A DNA stretch of 64,000 bases from Leifsonia sp. CL147 (lineage in GTDB: Bacteria; Actinomycetota; Actinomycetes; Actinomycetales; Microbacteriaceae). Position 1 is the first letter of the stretch; each line of letters begins with the position of its first letter. The notes under the pieces were generated by a model. The model saw nothing but the letters and a program-made list of their open reading frames with translations, was not told the DNA's origin and searched no databases. Shown here one piece after another: positions 44,367-53,674 of the stretch. A program made the translations under genes and the position numbers. Location: positions 1 to 64,000 of the forward strand of contig NZ_FOTM01000023.1 of assembly GCF_900114565.1 (NCBI RefSeq), in the 5' to 3' direction.

Positions 44367-45620
44367 ATGCGCAACAAACTGATCCTCGCCGCAGCCGCCG
44401 TCTCGGCGGTCGCGCTGGCGCTCGCCGGCTGCTCGTCGGGAGGCGGCTCCAGCGACGGCAAGGTCACGCTGACCGTCGTCGGCTTCGAGGGCGGCGGCAC
44501 CGAGCTCGCCGACATCCCGCAGATCAACGCCGACTTCCACAAGAAGTACCCGAACATCACGGTCGACTACAAGTACGTCGCCAACGGCGAATACGACCAG
44601 TACAACAACACCCGCCTCGCCGCCGGCACCGCCGCCGACGTCCTCATGACGAACGCGACCCGCGTGCAGCAGTGGCAGAAGCAGGGCTACCTCGCCGACC
44701 TGAGCGACCAGTCCTGGGTGAAGCAGCTCATCCCGAACGTCGCCCCGTTCGGCGCGATCGGCGGCAAGACCTACGCGTTCACGCAGCAGAACATCCCGAT
44801 CGGCCTGTACGCCAACCTCGACATCCTGAAGAAGGCCGGAATCGCCCAGGTTCCGCAGACGTGGCCGGACTTCCTCGACGCCCTGCAGAAGCTGAAGGCC
44901 GCCGGGCAGCCGGGCCTCCTGCTCGCCGACCAGGGCGGCTGGACCAGCGAGCAGCTCTCGCTGGCGCTCGCCGCGAACCTGGTCGACGACACGTGGGGCC
45001 AGGGCTACGACGAGGGCAAGACCAACTGGAACCCGTCGTTCGCGCCGGTGTTCGACCACATCAAGCAGCTGCTCACCTCGGGCGACGTCGACGGCAAGCT
45101 GATGAACGGCATCGAGCCGTTCAACACCGGCAACGCTGACTTCGCCGCCGGAAAGTGGGCCTTCACCATCATGGGCGCGTGGGAGCTGCAGAACTTCCAG
45201 CAGAACGCGAAGTTTGACTTCTCGCTCAACCCGTTCCCGGGCGGCGATGCAGGCAGCAGCCCCTACGGCGTGACCTTCGTCGGATCCGGCTGGGGCGTCA
45301 ACGCCGCCAGCCAGCACACCGATGCTGCTAAGAAGTACGTCGCGTTCATGGCCGACCCGGCCAACGACAGCCGCTACCTGGCCGCCGAGAACTCGTTCAC
45401 CACCCTGAAGAACGTGCCGAGCCCGACCATGGCGAAGGCGAGTGCCTACGTGGATGCCTTCAACGCCGGCCACTCGCAGGTCTCGCCGATCGAGTACCTG
45501 CACTTCCCGACCTACGAGCAGGAGTTCTGGAAGGTCGGCACCTCGCTCTTCAACGATCCGTCGCAGTCGACGAGCACGCTCTTGAAGCAACTCGATCAGA
45601 CCATCCCGAAGACGAAGTAG
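44367..45620 (+). CDS. Sugar ABC transporter substrate-binding lipoprotein (family 1)
   Basis: A 417-aa extracellular solute-binding protein for sugars. The signal peptide ends in the lipobox ALALAGC followed by a Gly/Ser linker, so the mature protein is membrane-anchored outside. Segments such as INADFHKKYPNITVDYKYV and FAAGKWAFTIMGAW are typical of family 1. AAGGAG lies before the ATG. It lies between the GH2 gene and two MalF/MalG-type permease genes; no ATPase gene is present, so a shared ATPase such as MsiK is probably used. Confidence 0.92.
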   Translation: MRNKLILAAAAVSAVALALAGCSSGGGSSDGKVTLTVVGFEGGGTELADIPQINADFHKKYPNITVDYKYVANGEYDQYNNTRLAAGTAADVLMTNATRVQQWQKQGYLADLSDQSWVKQLIPNVAPFGAIGGKTYAFTQQNIPIGLYANLDILKKAGIAQVPQTWPDFLDALQKLKAAGQPGLLLADQGGWTSEQLSLALAANLVDDTWGQGYDEGKTNWNPSFAPVFDHIKQLLTSGDVDGKLMNGIEPFNTGNADFAAGKWAFTIMGAWELQNFQQNAKFDFSLNPFPGGDAGSSPYGVTFVGSGWGVNAASQHTDAAKKYVAFMADPANDSRYLAAENSFTTLKNVPSPTMAKASAYVDAFNAGHSQVSPIEYLHFPTYEQEFWKVGTSLFNDPSQSTSTLLKQLDQTIPKTK

Positions 45621-45625
45621 CCGGT

Positions 45626-45660
45626 CCCGGCCGGGGAGTCCCGCACGCTTCCCGGCCGGG
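45626..45660 (+). terminator. Intercistronic stem-loop after the sugar-binding protein gene
   Basis: CCCGGCCGGG occurs at 45626-45635 and again at 45651-45660, and as the sequence is self-complementary the two copies can pair across 15 bases. It starts five bases after the stop and has no T-run, so partial termination or message stabilisation is likely. Confidence 0.6.
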
Positions 45661-45706
45661 CGCCCGCTCCACCGCACCCGCACCATCCAGCCCGAAAGGC
45701 GATCCC

Positions 45707-46582
45707 ATGCAAATCCGTGGCCGTTCCGCGATGGTGCTGATCGCGCCGGCAGCCCTCATCTTCGCCGTCTTCGTGATCTACCCGCTGATCCGCGGGGTGC
45801 AGCTGAGCTTCACCGACGCGATCGGGCCCAGCGGCGGAAACTTCGTCGGGCTGAAGAACTACCTCCACGCGCTGTCCGACCCGACCGTGCTGCATGCGCT
45901 CGGCAACACCATCGTCTACACGATCGTCGTGGTCGTCGTGCAGAACGGCCTCGCCCTCCTCGTCGCGTTCTGGCTGTTCAAGCTGGAGCGCGTGCGCAAC
46001 TTCGTGCGCGCCGGGCTGCTGCTGCCCGCGATGATGGCATTCGTGGCGGTCGGCTACCTGTGGTCGTACATGTACTCGCCGTTGGGAGGCCCGATCGACG
46101 AGGTCATGGATGCCCTCGGCCTCCACTCGCTCGAGCCCATCTGGCTGGGCGACCCGCACACCGCACTGATGTCGATCGCGGCCATCTACATCTGGATGTT
46201 CCTCGGCTACACGGCCACGATCTACCTCGCCAACTACATGGCGATCGACCCCGCGCTCATCGAGGCGGCGAACCTCGACGGCGCCGCCGGCTGGCGCCGG
46301 TTCTGGAGCATCGACTGGCGGCTGCTCGCGCCGTCGTTCACGATCAACATCACGCTCAGCGTCATCGGTTCGCTGCGCGTGTTCGACCTGCCGTTCATCA
46401 TGACGCAGGGCGCCCCCGAGGACGCGACGCAGACGCTGAGCCTCGTCATCTACAACAACAGCTTCGCGAACTACCAGTTCGCCTACGGCACCACGCTCGC
46501 CGTCCTGCTGCTGATCCTCACGATCGTCGTGGGCGTCACGCAGGCGACGCTGCTGCGCCGACGGGAGGCCGACCTCGCATGA
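45707..46582 (+). CDS. Sugar ABC transporter permease (MalF-like)
   Basis: A 291-aa inner-membrane permease with six helices. The loop EAANLDGAAGWRRFWSIDWRLLAPS is present as the ATPase-contact region (given in part: EAANLDGAAGWRRFW). GAAAGG precedes the ATG. It forms the channel together with the product of the next gene, whose ATG overlaps its TGA. Since that partner is frameshifted, the importer may be inactive in this strain. Confidence 0.92.
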   Translation: MQIRGRSAMVLIAPAALIFAVFVIYPLIRGVQLSFTDAIGPSGGNFVGLKNYLHALSDPTVLHALGNTIVYTIVVVVVQNGLALLVAFWLFKLERVRNFVRAGLLLPAMMAFVAVGYLWSYMYSPLGGPIDEVMDALGLHSLEPIWLGDPHTALMSIAAIYIWMFLGYTATIYLANYMAIDPALIEAANLDGAAGWRRFWSIDWRLLAPSFTINITLSVIGSLRVFDLPFIMTQGAPEDATQTLSLVIYNNSFANYQFAYGTTLAVLLLILTIVVGVTQATLLRRREADLA

Positions 46583-47497
46583 CCGCGCTCATCAGCCGGG
46601 AGACCGCATCCGACGCCGAGGGCCGGGTCACATCCAAGCCCCACACGGCCCGCGCTCGGCGGTTCCGGGGACGCCGCCTCCGCTCGCGCGCCTCGACGGT
46701 AGTCGCCTCGGTCATCCTGCTCGCCTTCACGGCCGTCGTGCTCACGCCCATCTGGGTGCTCGTCATGGTGTCGCTGCACCACGGCAACAGCTCCCCGTCG
46801 AACGCGTTCGCCCTCCCGGCGCCGATCGACTTCCAGAACTACGTCAACGCGTTCCAGAACATGCACTACCTGCGCAGCGTCGGCAACACGCTCATCATCA
46901 CCCTCGCCACCGCCGTGGTCACGGTCTTCGCGGCCTCCCTCGCGGCGTGGGCGATCGTGCGGCACACCCGGCGCTGGACGCGCACGCTGTACCAGATCTT
47001 CGTCTCGGGCCTCACCATCCCGATCTTCGTCGTGCTCACCCCGCTGTACGAGGTGATGCAGAAGCTGCACCTGCTGGACAGCTACATCGGCATCGTGCTC
47101 GCGTACACCGCGACGATCATGCCATTCGCGGTGTTCTTCTTCGCCGGCTTCCTGCGCACCGTGCCGCCGGAGCTGGAGGAGGCTGCGGCCGTCGACGGCC
47201 GGGCTCATCCGCACGTACTGGAGGATCGTCTTCCCGCTGCTGCGCCCGGCCACGGCCACACTGGCGATCTTCGTCATCCTGCAGGTCTGGAACGACCTCA
47301 TCCTGCCGCTCGTCCTGCTCTCGTCGGACGACAAGCAGACCGTCACGCTGGCCGTCTACGCCACGATCGGCACCCACACGATGAGCCCGGAGCAGCTGCT
47401 CCCGACGCTCGTGCTCGGCGTGCTGCCCCTGTTCATCGTGTTCCTCGCGCTGCAGCGCTACGTCGTCGCCGGCATCGCGGTGGGGGCGGGGAAGTAG
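46579..47497 (+). pseudogene. Sugar ABC transporter permease (MalG-like), frameshifted
   Basis: A permease gene interrupted by a frame change at about 47195-47205. The first 207 codons give the normal MalG-type start up to EEAAAVDG; the contact loop then continues in the +1 frame as GLIRTYWRIVFPLLRPATA and runs to TAG 47495-47497 (VVAGIAVGAGK). Restoring two bases in the GGCCGGG run would rejoin the frames. The unshifted frame has no stop and reads on through the gap into the next gene. Either a real mutation has broken the importer or there is a sequence error in a GC-rich run. Confidence 0.85.
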
Positions 47498-47574
47498 GGG
47501 CGACTCCGCTCGATCCAGCTCCACAATCCAGCTCCACACCATCCTGCTCCACCCATGGAAACCGGAGGTCGACA

Positions 47575-49923
47575 ATGCAGTCACTCGTACACCGCCCGCT
47601 CCTGACCAGGGTCGCGGCGCTCGCCGCGGCGGCCCTCGCGATCGCCGTCGCCTTCGTCGCCGCCGTCGCGGCCCCCGCCCACGCCAACAGCCCGGGCTCC
47701 AGCATGTACACCTCCACGTCGTCCAACGACTTCCTGGCGTACAGCAGGGTGATCCGGCTCGCCCACAGCGGCAGCGCGAACGGCACCCTCCTGGGGACGT
47801 TCGAGCATGCGGACAAGAGCGGCGCCGCCACCACGTTCGCCATCCGTCAGAGCACGGACGACGGCGCGACCTGGTCGACGAAGTCGAGTCTGAGCGACCC
47901 GCTCACCGGAGCCGGGCATCCGTCGTCGCAGCTCTGGCAGCCGTTCCTGTACGAGTTCCCGCAGGCGCTCGGCGCCTTCCCGGCCGGCACGCTCCTCCTC
48001 GTCGGGAACGTCGCCCCGACGGCGAACACCAGCACCACGTTCGTGGAGTGGCGCAGCACCGACGCCGGCGCGACCTGGACGTACGTCTCGGCGTTCCAGG
48101 CCGGTGGAGGCGAGGGTACGGGGATCTGGGAGCCCTTCCTCGCGCTGGACTCGTCCGGCAAGCTGAACTGCTACTTCTCCGACGAGCGCCAGAGCGGCAC
48201 CTACAGCCAGAAGCTCGCGCACATCGTCTCGGCCGACGGCGGCGTCTCGTGGAGCGCGAACGCCGACGGCTTGACGCGCGTCTCGCCCGGCGAGGTGAAC
48301 GACGTGGCCAGCACGACGCAGTCCGACCGCCCCGGGATGGCGACCATCGCCGTCAGCACGTCGGGCACGTACGTCATGGCCTACGAGGTCTGCGGCCCGG
48401 CCTTCAACTGCGTGGCACGCGTGAAGTCCTCCACGACCGGCGACACCTGGGGATCCGGCCCGGCCGACCTCGGCACCACCGCGACGACCCGCGACGGGCG
48501 GCAGCTCTTCCACTCGCCCTACCTCGCGTGGAGCCCGGCCGGAGGCGGCGAGTTCCTGCTCGCAGGCCAGACCGAGTCGGGAGGCTCGGAGGGCGGCCAG
48601 GTCGTGTTCGTCAACAGCTCAGGGAATGCGACGGGCTCGTGGTCGTGGATCCCCGCGCCCGTGGCAACCAGCGGCTCGGCCTCGAACTGCAGCGTGGACT
48701 ACAGCCCCGACCTCCTGGTGTCGGCCTCGGGTCAGACCGTGCGCTACACCGCGCCCTCCGCGATCGGCCCGAACGGTTGCGAGGAGGTCACCGGCGAGAC
48801 CAACGCCGGAGTCCTGCCCTTCCGTTCGACGTTCAGCGGCGGCGATTCCGGCTGGGTCGACTACAACGGCTGCTGGTCGACGTCGGGCGACGTCTACGCC
48901 GAGACCTGCGGCGGGACCGCCGGCCCGAAAGCCGTCGCCGGTTCGACCGCCTGGACCGACTACACCGTGCAGGGCGACGTCCGGATCGACTCCGGCACCC
49001 AGGCCGGCCTGCTTCTGCGGGTCTCCAACCCGTCGGCGGGCACAGATGCGCTCACGGGCTACTACCTCGGCATCACGACGACCGGCCTGGTCCTCGGCCG
49101 CGAGAACTCCGGATGGACCTCGCTCTCGAGCGCCGTCCTCCCCGGCGGAGTGACGACCGGGACCTGGTACCACCTCGTCGCGCAGGCGTCGGGCTGCACA
49201 TTCACCGTCAGCGCGGTCCCGGTCGGGAGCACGGCCGCACCGACCGCCTTCACGTACACGGACAGCGGCTGCGCGCTGACCTCGGGCGCCGTCGGCGTCC
49301 GGGACCAGGGCAGCACCGCCTCGTTCCGGAACATCGCGGTCACGGGCGGCGCCACGGCCTCCACCGCCGTCGCTCCGTACGCGGCACCGTTCGCGAGCGG
49401 TTCGGCATCGGGATGGACCACCTACGGCGGCACCTGGAGCACGACCGCCTCGACCGAGACCTACGCGGACTCGGCGGGTGGCCCGGGCGACAAGAGCGTG
49501 GCCGGATCCACCTCCTGGGGCAACTACTCGCTGACCGGCGACGTCAGGCTCGACAGCCTCGGCGGCAACGCCAACGCAGGGTTCATCGTGCGCGTGACGA
49601 ACCCCGCGGTCGGCGCCGACGCCCTGGACGGCTACTACGCGGGCGTCACGCCGACGGGCCTCGTGCTGGGCCGGCAGCTGAACAATTGGACGCAGCTCGC
49701 CTCGGCGGCTCTTCCGGTGACGCTGCCTACCGGGGCCTGGTTCCACCTGACCGTGGAGGCCGTCGGCTGCACGATCACCGTGACAGGGCAGCCGGCAAAC
49801 GGCGGCTCGATCGTGTCCGCGGCGGCCACGGACACGGGATGCTCGCCGACCAGCGGGGCGATCGGCGTCCGCACGTACAACGCAGGGGCGACCTGGAGGG
49901 ACGTCGCCGTCACCCCGCGCTGA
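47575..49923 (+). CDS. Secreted sialidase-like BNR-repeat protein with two C-terminal modules
   Basis: A 782-aa exported protein. The signal peptide (about 1-37) ends in PAHA. Residues about 45-410 form a six-bladed-propeller-like domain with Asp-boxes STDDGATW, STDAGATW and SADGGVSW, as in sialidases and related exo-glycosidases. Two modules of about 180 residues follow (about 416-599 and 603-782), each starting with a GW-containing strand and containing GYY and TGLVLGR; they look like concanavalin-type carbohydrate-binding folds and are paralogous. GGAGG lies seven bases before the ATG. It would cut extracellular glycans for the adjacent importer and GH2 enzyme. Confidence 0.82.
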   Translation: MQSLVHRPLLTRVAALAAAALAIAVAFVAAVAAPAHANSPGSSMYTSTSSNDFLAYSRVIRLAHSGSANGTLLGTFEHADKSGAATTFAIRQSTDDGATWSTKSSLSDPLTGAGHPSSQLWQPFLYEFPQALGAFPAGTLLLVGNVAPTANTSTTFVEWRSTDAGATWTYVSAFQAGGGEGTGIWEPFLALDSSGKLNCYFSDERQSGTYSQKLAHIVSADGGVSWSANADGLTRVSPGEVNDVASTTQSDRPGMATIAVSTSGTYVMAYEVCGPAFNCVARVKSSTTGDTWGSGPADLGTTATTRDGRQLFHSPYLAWSPAGGGEFLLAGQTESGGSEGGQVVFVNSSGNATGSWSWIPAPVATSGSASNCSVDYSPDLLVSASGQTVRYTAPSAIGPNGCEEVTGETNAGVLPFRSTFSGGDSGWVDYNGCWSTSGDVYAETCGGTAGPKAVAGSTAWTDYTVQGDVRIDSGTQAGLLLRVSNPSAGTDALTGYYLGITTTGLVLGRENSGWTSLSSAVLPGGVTTGTWYHLVAQASGCTFTVSAVPVGSTAAPTAFTYTDSGCALTSGAVGVRDQGSTASFRNIAVTGGATASTAVAPYAAPFASGSASGWTTYGGTWSTTASTETYADSAGGPGDKSVAGSTSWGNYSLTGDVRLDSLGGNANAGFIVRVTNPAVGADALDGYYAGVTPTGLVLGRQLNNWTQLASAALPVTLPTGAWFHLTVEAVGCTITVTGQPANGGSIVSAAATDTGCSPTSGAIGVRTYNAGATWRDVAVTPR

Positions 49924-49934
49924 TCGCCTCCGGT

Positions 49935-49959
49935 GCTCGCCGGTTCATCCCCGGCGAGC
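49935..49959. terminator. Bidirectional terminator between convergent genes
   Basis: GCTCGCCGG at 49935-49943 and CCGGCGAGC at 49951-49959 form a perfect 9-bp stem with a 7-base loop. It lies 12 bases after the stop of the sialidase-like gene and overlaps the end of the minus-strand glycosyltransferase gene, so it can end transcription from both sides. Confidence 0.7.
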
Positions 49960-52125
49960 GCTGGAGACGGTTGCCGCCTCCCTGGGACCCTGGGCGGTCC
50001 GCGCATGCAGGGTGCCGTAGCGTTCCATGCTCTGCCAGCGGAGGCGGATCCCGGCGAGGGCGGTGAACACGGATTGCAGCACGACGAGGTACATCAGCTG
50101 CCGGTAGACCACTTGCTGGAGAGGGAGCGTCCAGAGGGCGCCCATCTTCTCCTTGTCGAGGCGGAAGGCGTATGCGGCCATCAGCAGCTGTACGAGCAGG
50201 AAGGCGCACCACAGCCCGATGATGCGGACGGGGTCGAGGAAGATGATGCCGTAGATCGCGAAGATGTCCACGACCGGGGCGAAGAGCGGCAGGAGCACCT
50301 GGAGGACCAGGAGGTAACCGAGCCCGCGGCGGCCGAGCTTGCCCGCCGGGCCGCGCTGGACGATCGCGCCGCGGTGCTTCCACATCGCCTGCATGGTGCC
50401 GTAGCACCATCGGTAGCGCTGACGCCAGAGCGCGGCGAGCGAAGCGGGCGCTTCGGTCCAGGCAAGAGCATCGTCGCGGTACACGACGCGCCAGCCGTCG
50501 CGGCAGAGCGACATGGTGAGGTCCGTGTCCTCCGCGAGGGTGTCGAGGCTGACACCGCCGACGCGGTCGAGAGCGTCCTTCCGGAACCCTCCGATCGCGC
50601 CGGGCACCGTGGGCATGCATTCGGCTATGTCGAAGAGCCGCCGGTCCAGGTTGAATCCGACCACGTATTCGATGTGCTGCCAGGCGCCGAGGATTCCCCC
50701 ACGGTTGTTGATCTTGGTGTTGCCCGAGACCGCGCCGACACGCGGGTCGGCGAACGGCTGGACGAGGGCCCGGACCGTGTCCGGCTCGAACACGGTGTCG
50801 CCGTCGACCATGACGATGAGGTCATGCGAGGCAGCCTGGATGCCGGTGTTCAGCGCGGTCGGCTTCCCGCCGTTCGGCTGGCGGATGACCCGCACGGAGG
50901 GAAGGCCGAGCGCCTCGACGATGCTCGCTGTGTCGTCGGTCGAGCCGTCATCCACGACGATGATCTCCACGGGATGTGTCGACGCCGCGATCGATCGGAC
51001 CGCGGCTTCGATCCCGGCCGCTTCGTTGTAGGCGGGCACGATGACCGTGACGGGTTCGGTGACGGGAGGGAGCGCCGGGCCGTTCGGTCGGTGCCGTCCG
51101 CGGTGAGCGAGCCGGTGGTGGCGGGCGGCGACGGAGACGACGAGCACGGCGCGGATGAGCATGACGACGCCGCTGAGCACCAGGGCCCAGGTGATGAGGG
51201 TCACGGCCAGATCGCTGAGGCGGATGCCCCACACGGTCGCCGCAGCGCCGATGCGCTCGAGCCGGGTCGCTGGACGCATGGTCTGCCCGAGCCCGACGGC
51301 GTCCCCGACGGTCGTGACCGTGTAGCCGCCGGCGGAGAGCCGCCCCAGGGTCTGGTCGAGCGCGGCGACCGTCTGGCTGCGGTCTCCGCCGCCGTCGTGC
51401 ATCAGCAGCACCTGTCCGGCGCTCCCGGTCGGGGTGAGGTTCCGGGCGATGGCCGGGACTCCGGGACGCCTCCAGTCCTCGGAGTCCGTGGTGGTGAGGA
51501 CGGTGAGATACCCGTCGTTCGCGGCATCCCGGATGGCCGTCCACTCGTTGTCGGTGATCGCGTCGTTCTCCGAGCTGTACGGGGGTCGCAGCAGCGCAGT
51601 GGCGCGCCCTGTCGCGTCGATGATGGCCTGCTGGCCCGTCTGGACCTCCAGTTGACGGCGCCACGGGGGCGCAGCGCCGAGGTCGACGTGAGTGAGCGTG
51701 TGCACGCCGACTTCGTTCCCGTCGTCGACGATCTGCCTGACGAGGTCCGGGTGGGCGATCGCAGCGGTCCCGACGACGAAGAAGGTCGCATGCACGTGGT
51801 TCTTGCGGAGCACGGCGAGGATCTGAGGCGTCCAGGCGGGATCGGGTCCGTCGTCGAACGTCAACGCCAGAGTGCGGTCGCGGGGACTCGCTGTGCGCGG
51901 GCGATCTGTTCGCGCGTCGATCACCGGACCGCCGTGGGAGACGGCGGAAGGGACGCCGGCGGCGCTGCCGGAGGCCGGCACCGAGTCGTCTCCGATCCCC
52001 GCCAGGTGCTGGGTGTATCCCTGAACGAGCAAGGCGACGGCGAGCGCGAACAGGACCGCAGCGAGCACCACCCAGTGCGCCCGGACCGGGCGGCACCGCC
52101 GCGAGTCACGCGGTTGCGCTGTCAC
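49945..52125 (-). CDS. Bifunctional NodB polysaccharide deacetylase / GT2 glycosyltransferase
   Basis: A 726-aa membrane enzyme. After an N-terminal anchor helix (about 17-37) a NodB (CE4) domain spans about 85-290 with LTFDDGPD, HTLTH and LRPPYSS. Two helices (about 310-345) lead to a cytoplasmic GT2 domain (about 360-590) with VVDDGSTD, MVDGDT, AEDTDLT and the processive motif QRYRW; further helices end the chain. It should polymerise and partly deacetylate a GlcNAc-type polysaccharide such as a surface or biofilm polymer. The start is GTG 52125, overlapping the stop of the upstream Pro-rich gene. Similar fusions are known in actinobacteria. Confidence 0.88.
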   Translation of the reverse strand: MTAQPRDSRRCRPVRAHWVVLAAVLFALAVALLVQGYTQHLAGIGDDSVPASGSAAGVPSAVSHGGPVIDARTDRPRTASPRDRTLALTFDDGPDPAWTPQILAVLRKNHVHATFFVVGTAAIAHPDLVRQIVDDGNEVGVHTLTHVDLGAAPPWRRQLEVQTGQQAIIDATGRATALLRPPYSSENDAITDNEWTAIRDAANDGYLTVLTTTDSEDWRRPGVPAIARNLTPTGSAGQVLLMHDGGGDRSQTVAALDQTLGRLSAGGYTVTTVGDAVGLGQTMRPATRLERIGAAATVWGIRLSDLAVTLITWALVLSGVVMLIRAVLVVSVAARHHRLAHRGRHRPNGPALPPVTEPVTVIVPAYNEAAGIEAAVRSIAASTHPVEIIVVDDGSTDDTASIVEALGLPSVRVIRQPNGGKPTALNTGIQAASHDLIVMVDGDTVFEPDTVRALVQPFADPRVGAVSGNTKINNRGGILGAWQHIEYVVGFNLDRRLFDIAECMPTVPGAIGGFRKDALDRVGGVSLDTLAEDTDLTMSLCRDGWRVVYRDDALAWTEAPASLAALWRQRYRWCYGTMQAMWKHRGAIVQRGPAGKLGRRGLGYLLVLQVLLPLFAPVVDIFAIYGIIFLDPVRIIGLWCAFLLVQLLMAAYAFRLDKEKMGALWTLPLQQVVYRQLMYLVVLQSVFTALAGIRLRWQSMERYGTLHARTAQGPREAATVSSARRG

Positions 52126-52622
52126 GGCTTCTGCGGCGCCGGGGGCCGATTGGCTTGCCCGGGGGCGCTCGCGCTCCGGCCGGAGGTCGACCCCGGCCCT
52201 GGGGTCTGCGTCGAAGAGGGAGAGCCGTGTGCTGCCGGGACCGGGGTGGAGGCCGCAGCCGTCGTACCGCCCGTGACGGGGGAGGCCGGCGCGACGCGTG
52301 AGACCGGGGACGGGTCAGCGGGAGGCGCATCCGGGACGGCCGACGGGGGCTTCGGGCTCGACGGCAGGGGCGACCGTGTCACGGCGGGCTGCCGGCCGCT
52401 CGAGTGCACCTGCGGAGCGAATGCTTCCGGCAGGAGCGGAGCGATGATGTCCGGCCCTCCGAGGAAGGCGCTTCCGACCAGCGCCACGTAGGCCGTGACA
52501 CCGGCAAGCGCCGCCAGTCCGCCGATCCGCGCCCGGCGGAGTCTCTTGCCGGAGGCGTCGACGAACACCGGACCACCGGCGGCAGGCCGGCGGTGTCGGG
52601 GCTTCGCATTCCAGAAGGGCAT
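52122..52622 (-). CDS. Pro-rich membrane-anchored protein, unknown function
   Basis: A 166-aa protein with a basic N-terminus, one transmembrane helix (about 33-53, containing LAALAGVTAYVALVG) and an extracellular tail rich in Pro, Ala, Ser and Thr. No domain is recognised. It overlaps the NodB-GT2 gene by four bases and is first in that two-gene operon, so it may be an anchor or partner for the polysaccharide synthase. ATG 52622 is used; TTG 52625 is also open. No ribosome site is seen. Confidence 0.65.
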   Translation of the reverse strand: MPFWNAKPRHRRPAAGGPVFVDASGKRLRRARIGGLAALAGVTAYVALVGSAFLGGPDIIAPLLPEAFAPQVHSSGRQPAVTRSPLPSSPKPPSAVPDAPPADPSPVSRVAPASPVTGGTTAAASTPVPAAHGSPSSTQTPGPGSTSGRSASAPGQANRPPAPQKP

Positions 52623-52790
52623 CAATCAAGAACCATAAGAGTCGCAGGCTTCGTATGACCTGAGCGGAGCCCCCCGCATCCGCACATCACTGTAGTGCGT
52701 CATCGCTGTCCGATCATAGAAAACTTCCGGCGAAACCGCCCTCGGCCCCGCGTCGCCACGCGCATTTCGGTGGCGAAACGTGACCCTAAC

Positions 52791-52828
52791 GTCTCAGACA
52801 CGTCATGGACACACCCCGTAACTAGCTT
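52791..52828 (+). promoter_or_regulatory. Candidate GntR operator and -10 box of the sulfotransferase operon
   Basis: GTCT and AGAC enclose one base at 52791-52799, resembling the GT-TA-AC half-sites of HutC-type GntR proteins. TAGCTT at 52823-52828 is a possible -10 box that would start the transcript at the ATG 52835; no ribosome site precedes that ATG. The -35 region is poor. Confidence 0.35.
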
Positions 52829-52834
52829 CAGGCC

Positions 52835-53674
52835 ATGGAGTTCGACCCGCACACCGATGGGATCCTCCGAGGAGATCGAGAGCAGTCCTCCCGACGACTC
52901 GGCGATCTGATGCGCGCCGAAGCCCGGAGCTCCTCGACGTCGACGCCGTTGAGCGAGGAGGCGCTGATCTCCGAGTTCGGCGCCAGCCGCAACGCCATCC
53001 GTGCCGCCCTCGGAGCACTCCAGAAACAGGGCGTGGTGTCGCGCCGGCGTGGCATCGGAACGACGATCAACCGGCACTGGGACTGGTCCGACCTGGCGGA
53101 GCTGCGGGGACTGAGCGAGTCGGCGGGCGCCTTCGGCGGACGGGTCACGAACCGCGTCCTCGTCGCGGACGTCGTCTCCGCGCCGCTTGCGATCAGCGCC
53201 TCGCTGAACCTCCCGACCCGTTCGCCCGTCCTCCTGGTCGAACGGATCCGGATCCTGGACGGACTGCCGTTCTCCCTCGATACGAGCTACTTCAACGCCG
53301 GACTCGCCCACGGGCTCCTCGACTGCGCCCTCGAGAACGACGACCTCGTCGTACTTCTCGAAGACTCCCTCGGACTCGAGCTCGGCGGTGCCGACCTCGT
53401 CATCGAGTCCGCCATCGCCGGCGATGCCCTTGCCGGCCAGCTGCATGTGTCGCCCGGCGACCCCATCCTCTCGGTCGATCGCATCCTTCGCCTGAGCGAT
53501 GGATCGGTTCTGGCGCTCGAGTTCCTGCGCCTCCGCGGCGATCGTGCCGCGATGACCGGGCACAGCGACCGCGGGACGCATCCCCGCCGCCCGGCGAGCG
53601 CGACGACCACCCCTGACGGGAACGCCGCATACGCAGCTCCGGTCACCACCGAATCCACGAAGGAAGAAGCATGA
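52835..53674 (+). CDS. GntR-family regulator with UTRA domain
   Basis: A 279-aa repressor of the HutC subfamily. The N-terminal winged HTH contains LSEEALISEFGASRNAIRAA and QKQGVVSRRRGIGT; the C-terminal UTRA ligand domain (about 95-245) has PVLLVERIRILDGLPFSLD and DPILSVDRIL. It is the first gene of the sulfotransferase/ABC operon; its stop overlaps the next ATG, so it probably autoregulates the set in response to a transported sulfur compound. The end of the chain is a disordered Thr/Ala tail. Confidence 0.87.
   Translation: MEFDPHTDGILRGDREQSSRRLGDLMRAEARSSSTSTPLSEEALISEFGASRNAIRAALGALQKQGVVSRRRGIGTTINRHWDWSDLAELRGLSESAGAFGGRVTNRVLVADVVSAPLAISASLNLPTRSPVLLVERIRILDGLPFSLDTSYFNAGLAHGLLDCALENDDLVVLLEDSLGLELGGADLVIESAIAGDALAGQLHVSPGDPILSVDRILRLSDGSVLALEFLRLRGDRAAMTGHSDRGTHPRRPASATTTPDGNAAYAAPVTTESTKEEA

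Noticed and set aside
46579-49923. A single 1114-codon open frame joining the permease start to the sialidase-like protein
   Set aside because: The middle part is out-of-frame permease sequence plus an untranslated gap with a proper ribosome site before 47575, so it is a frameshift artefact rather than a real fusion.
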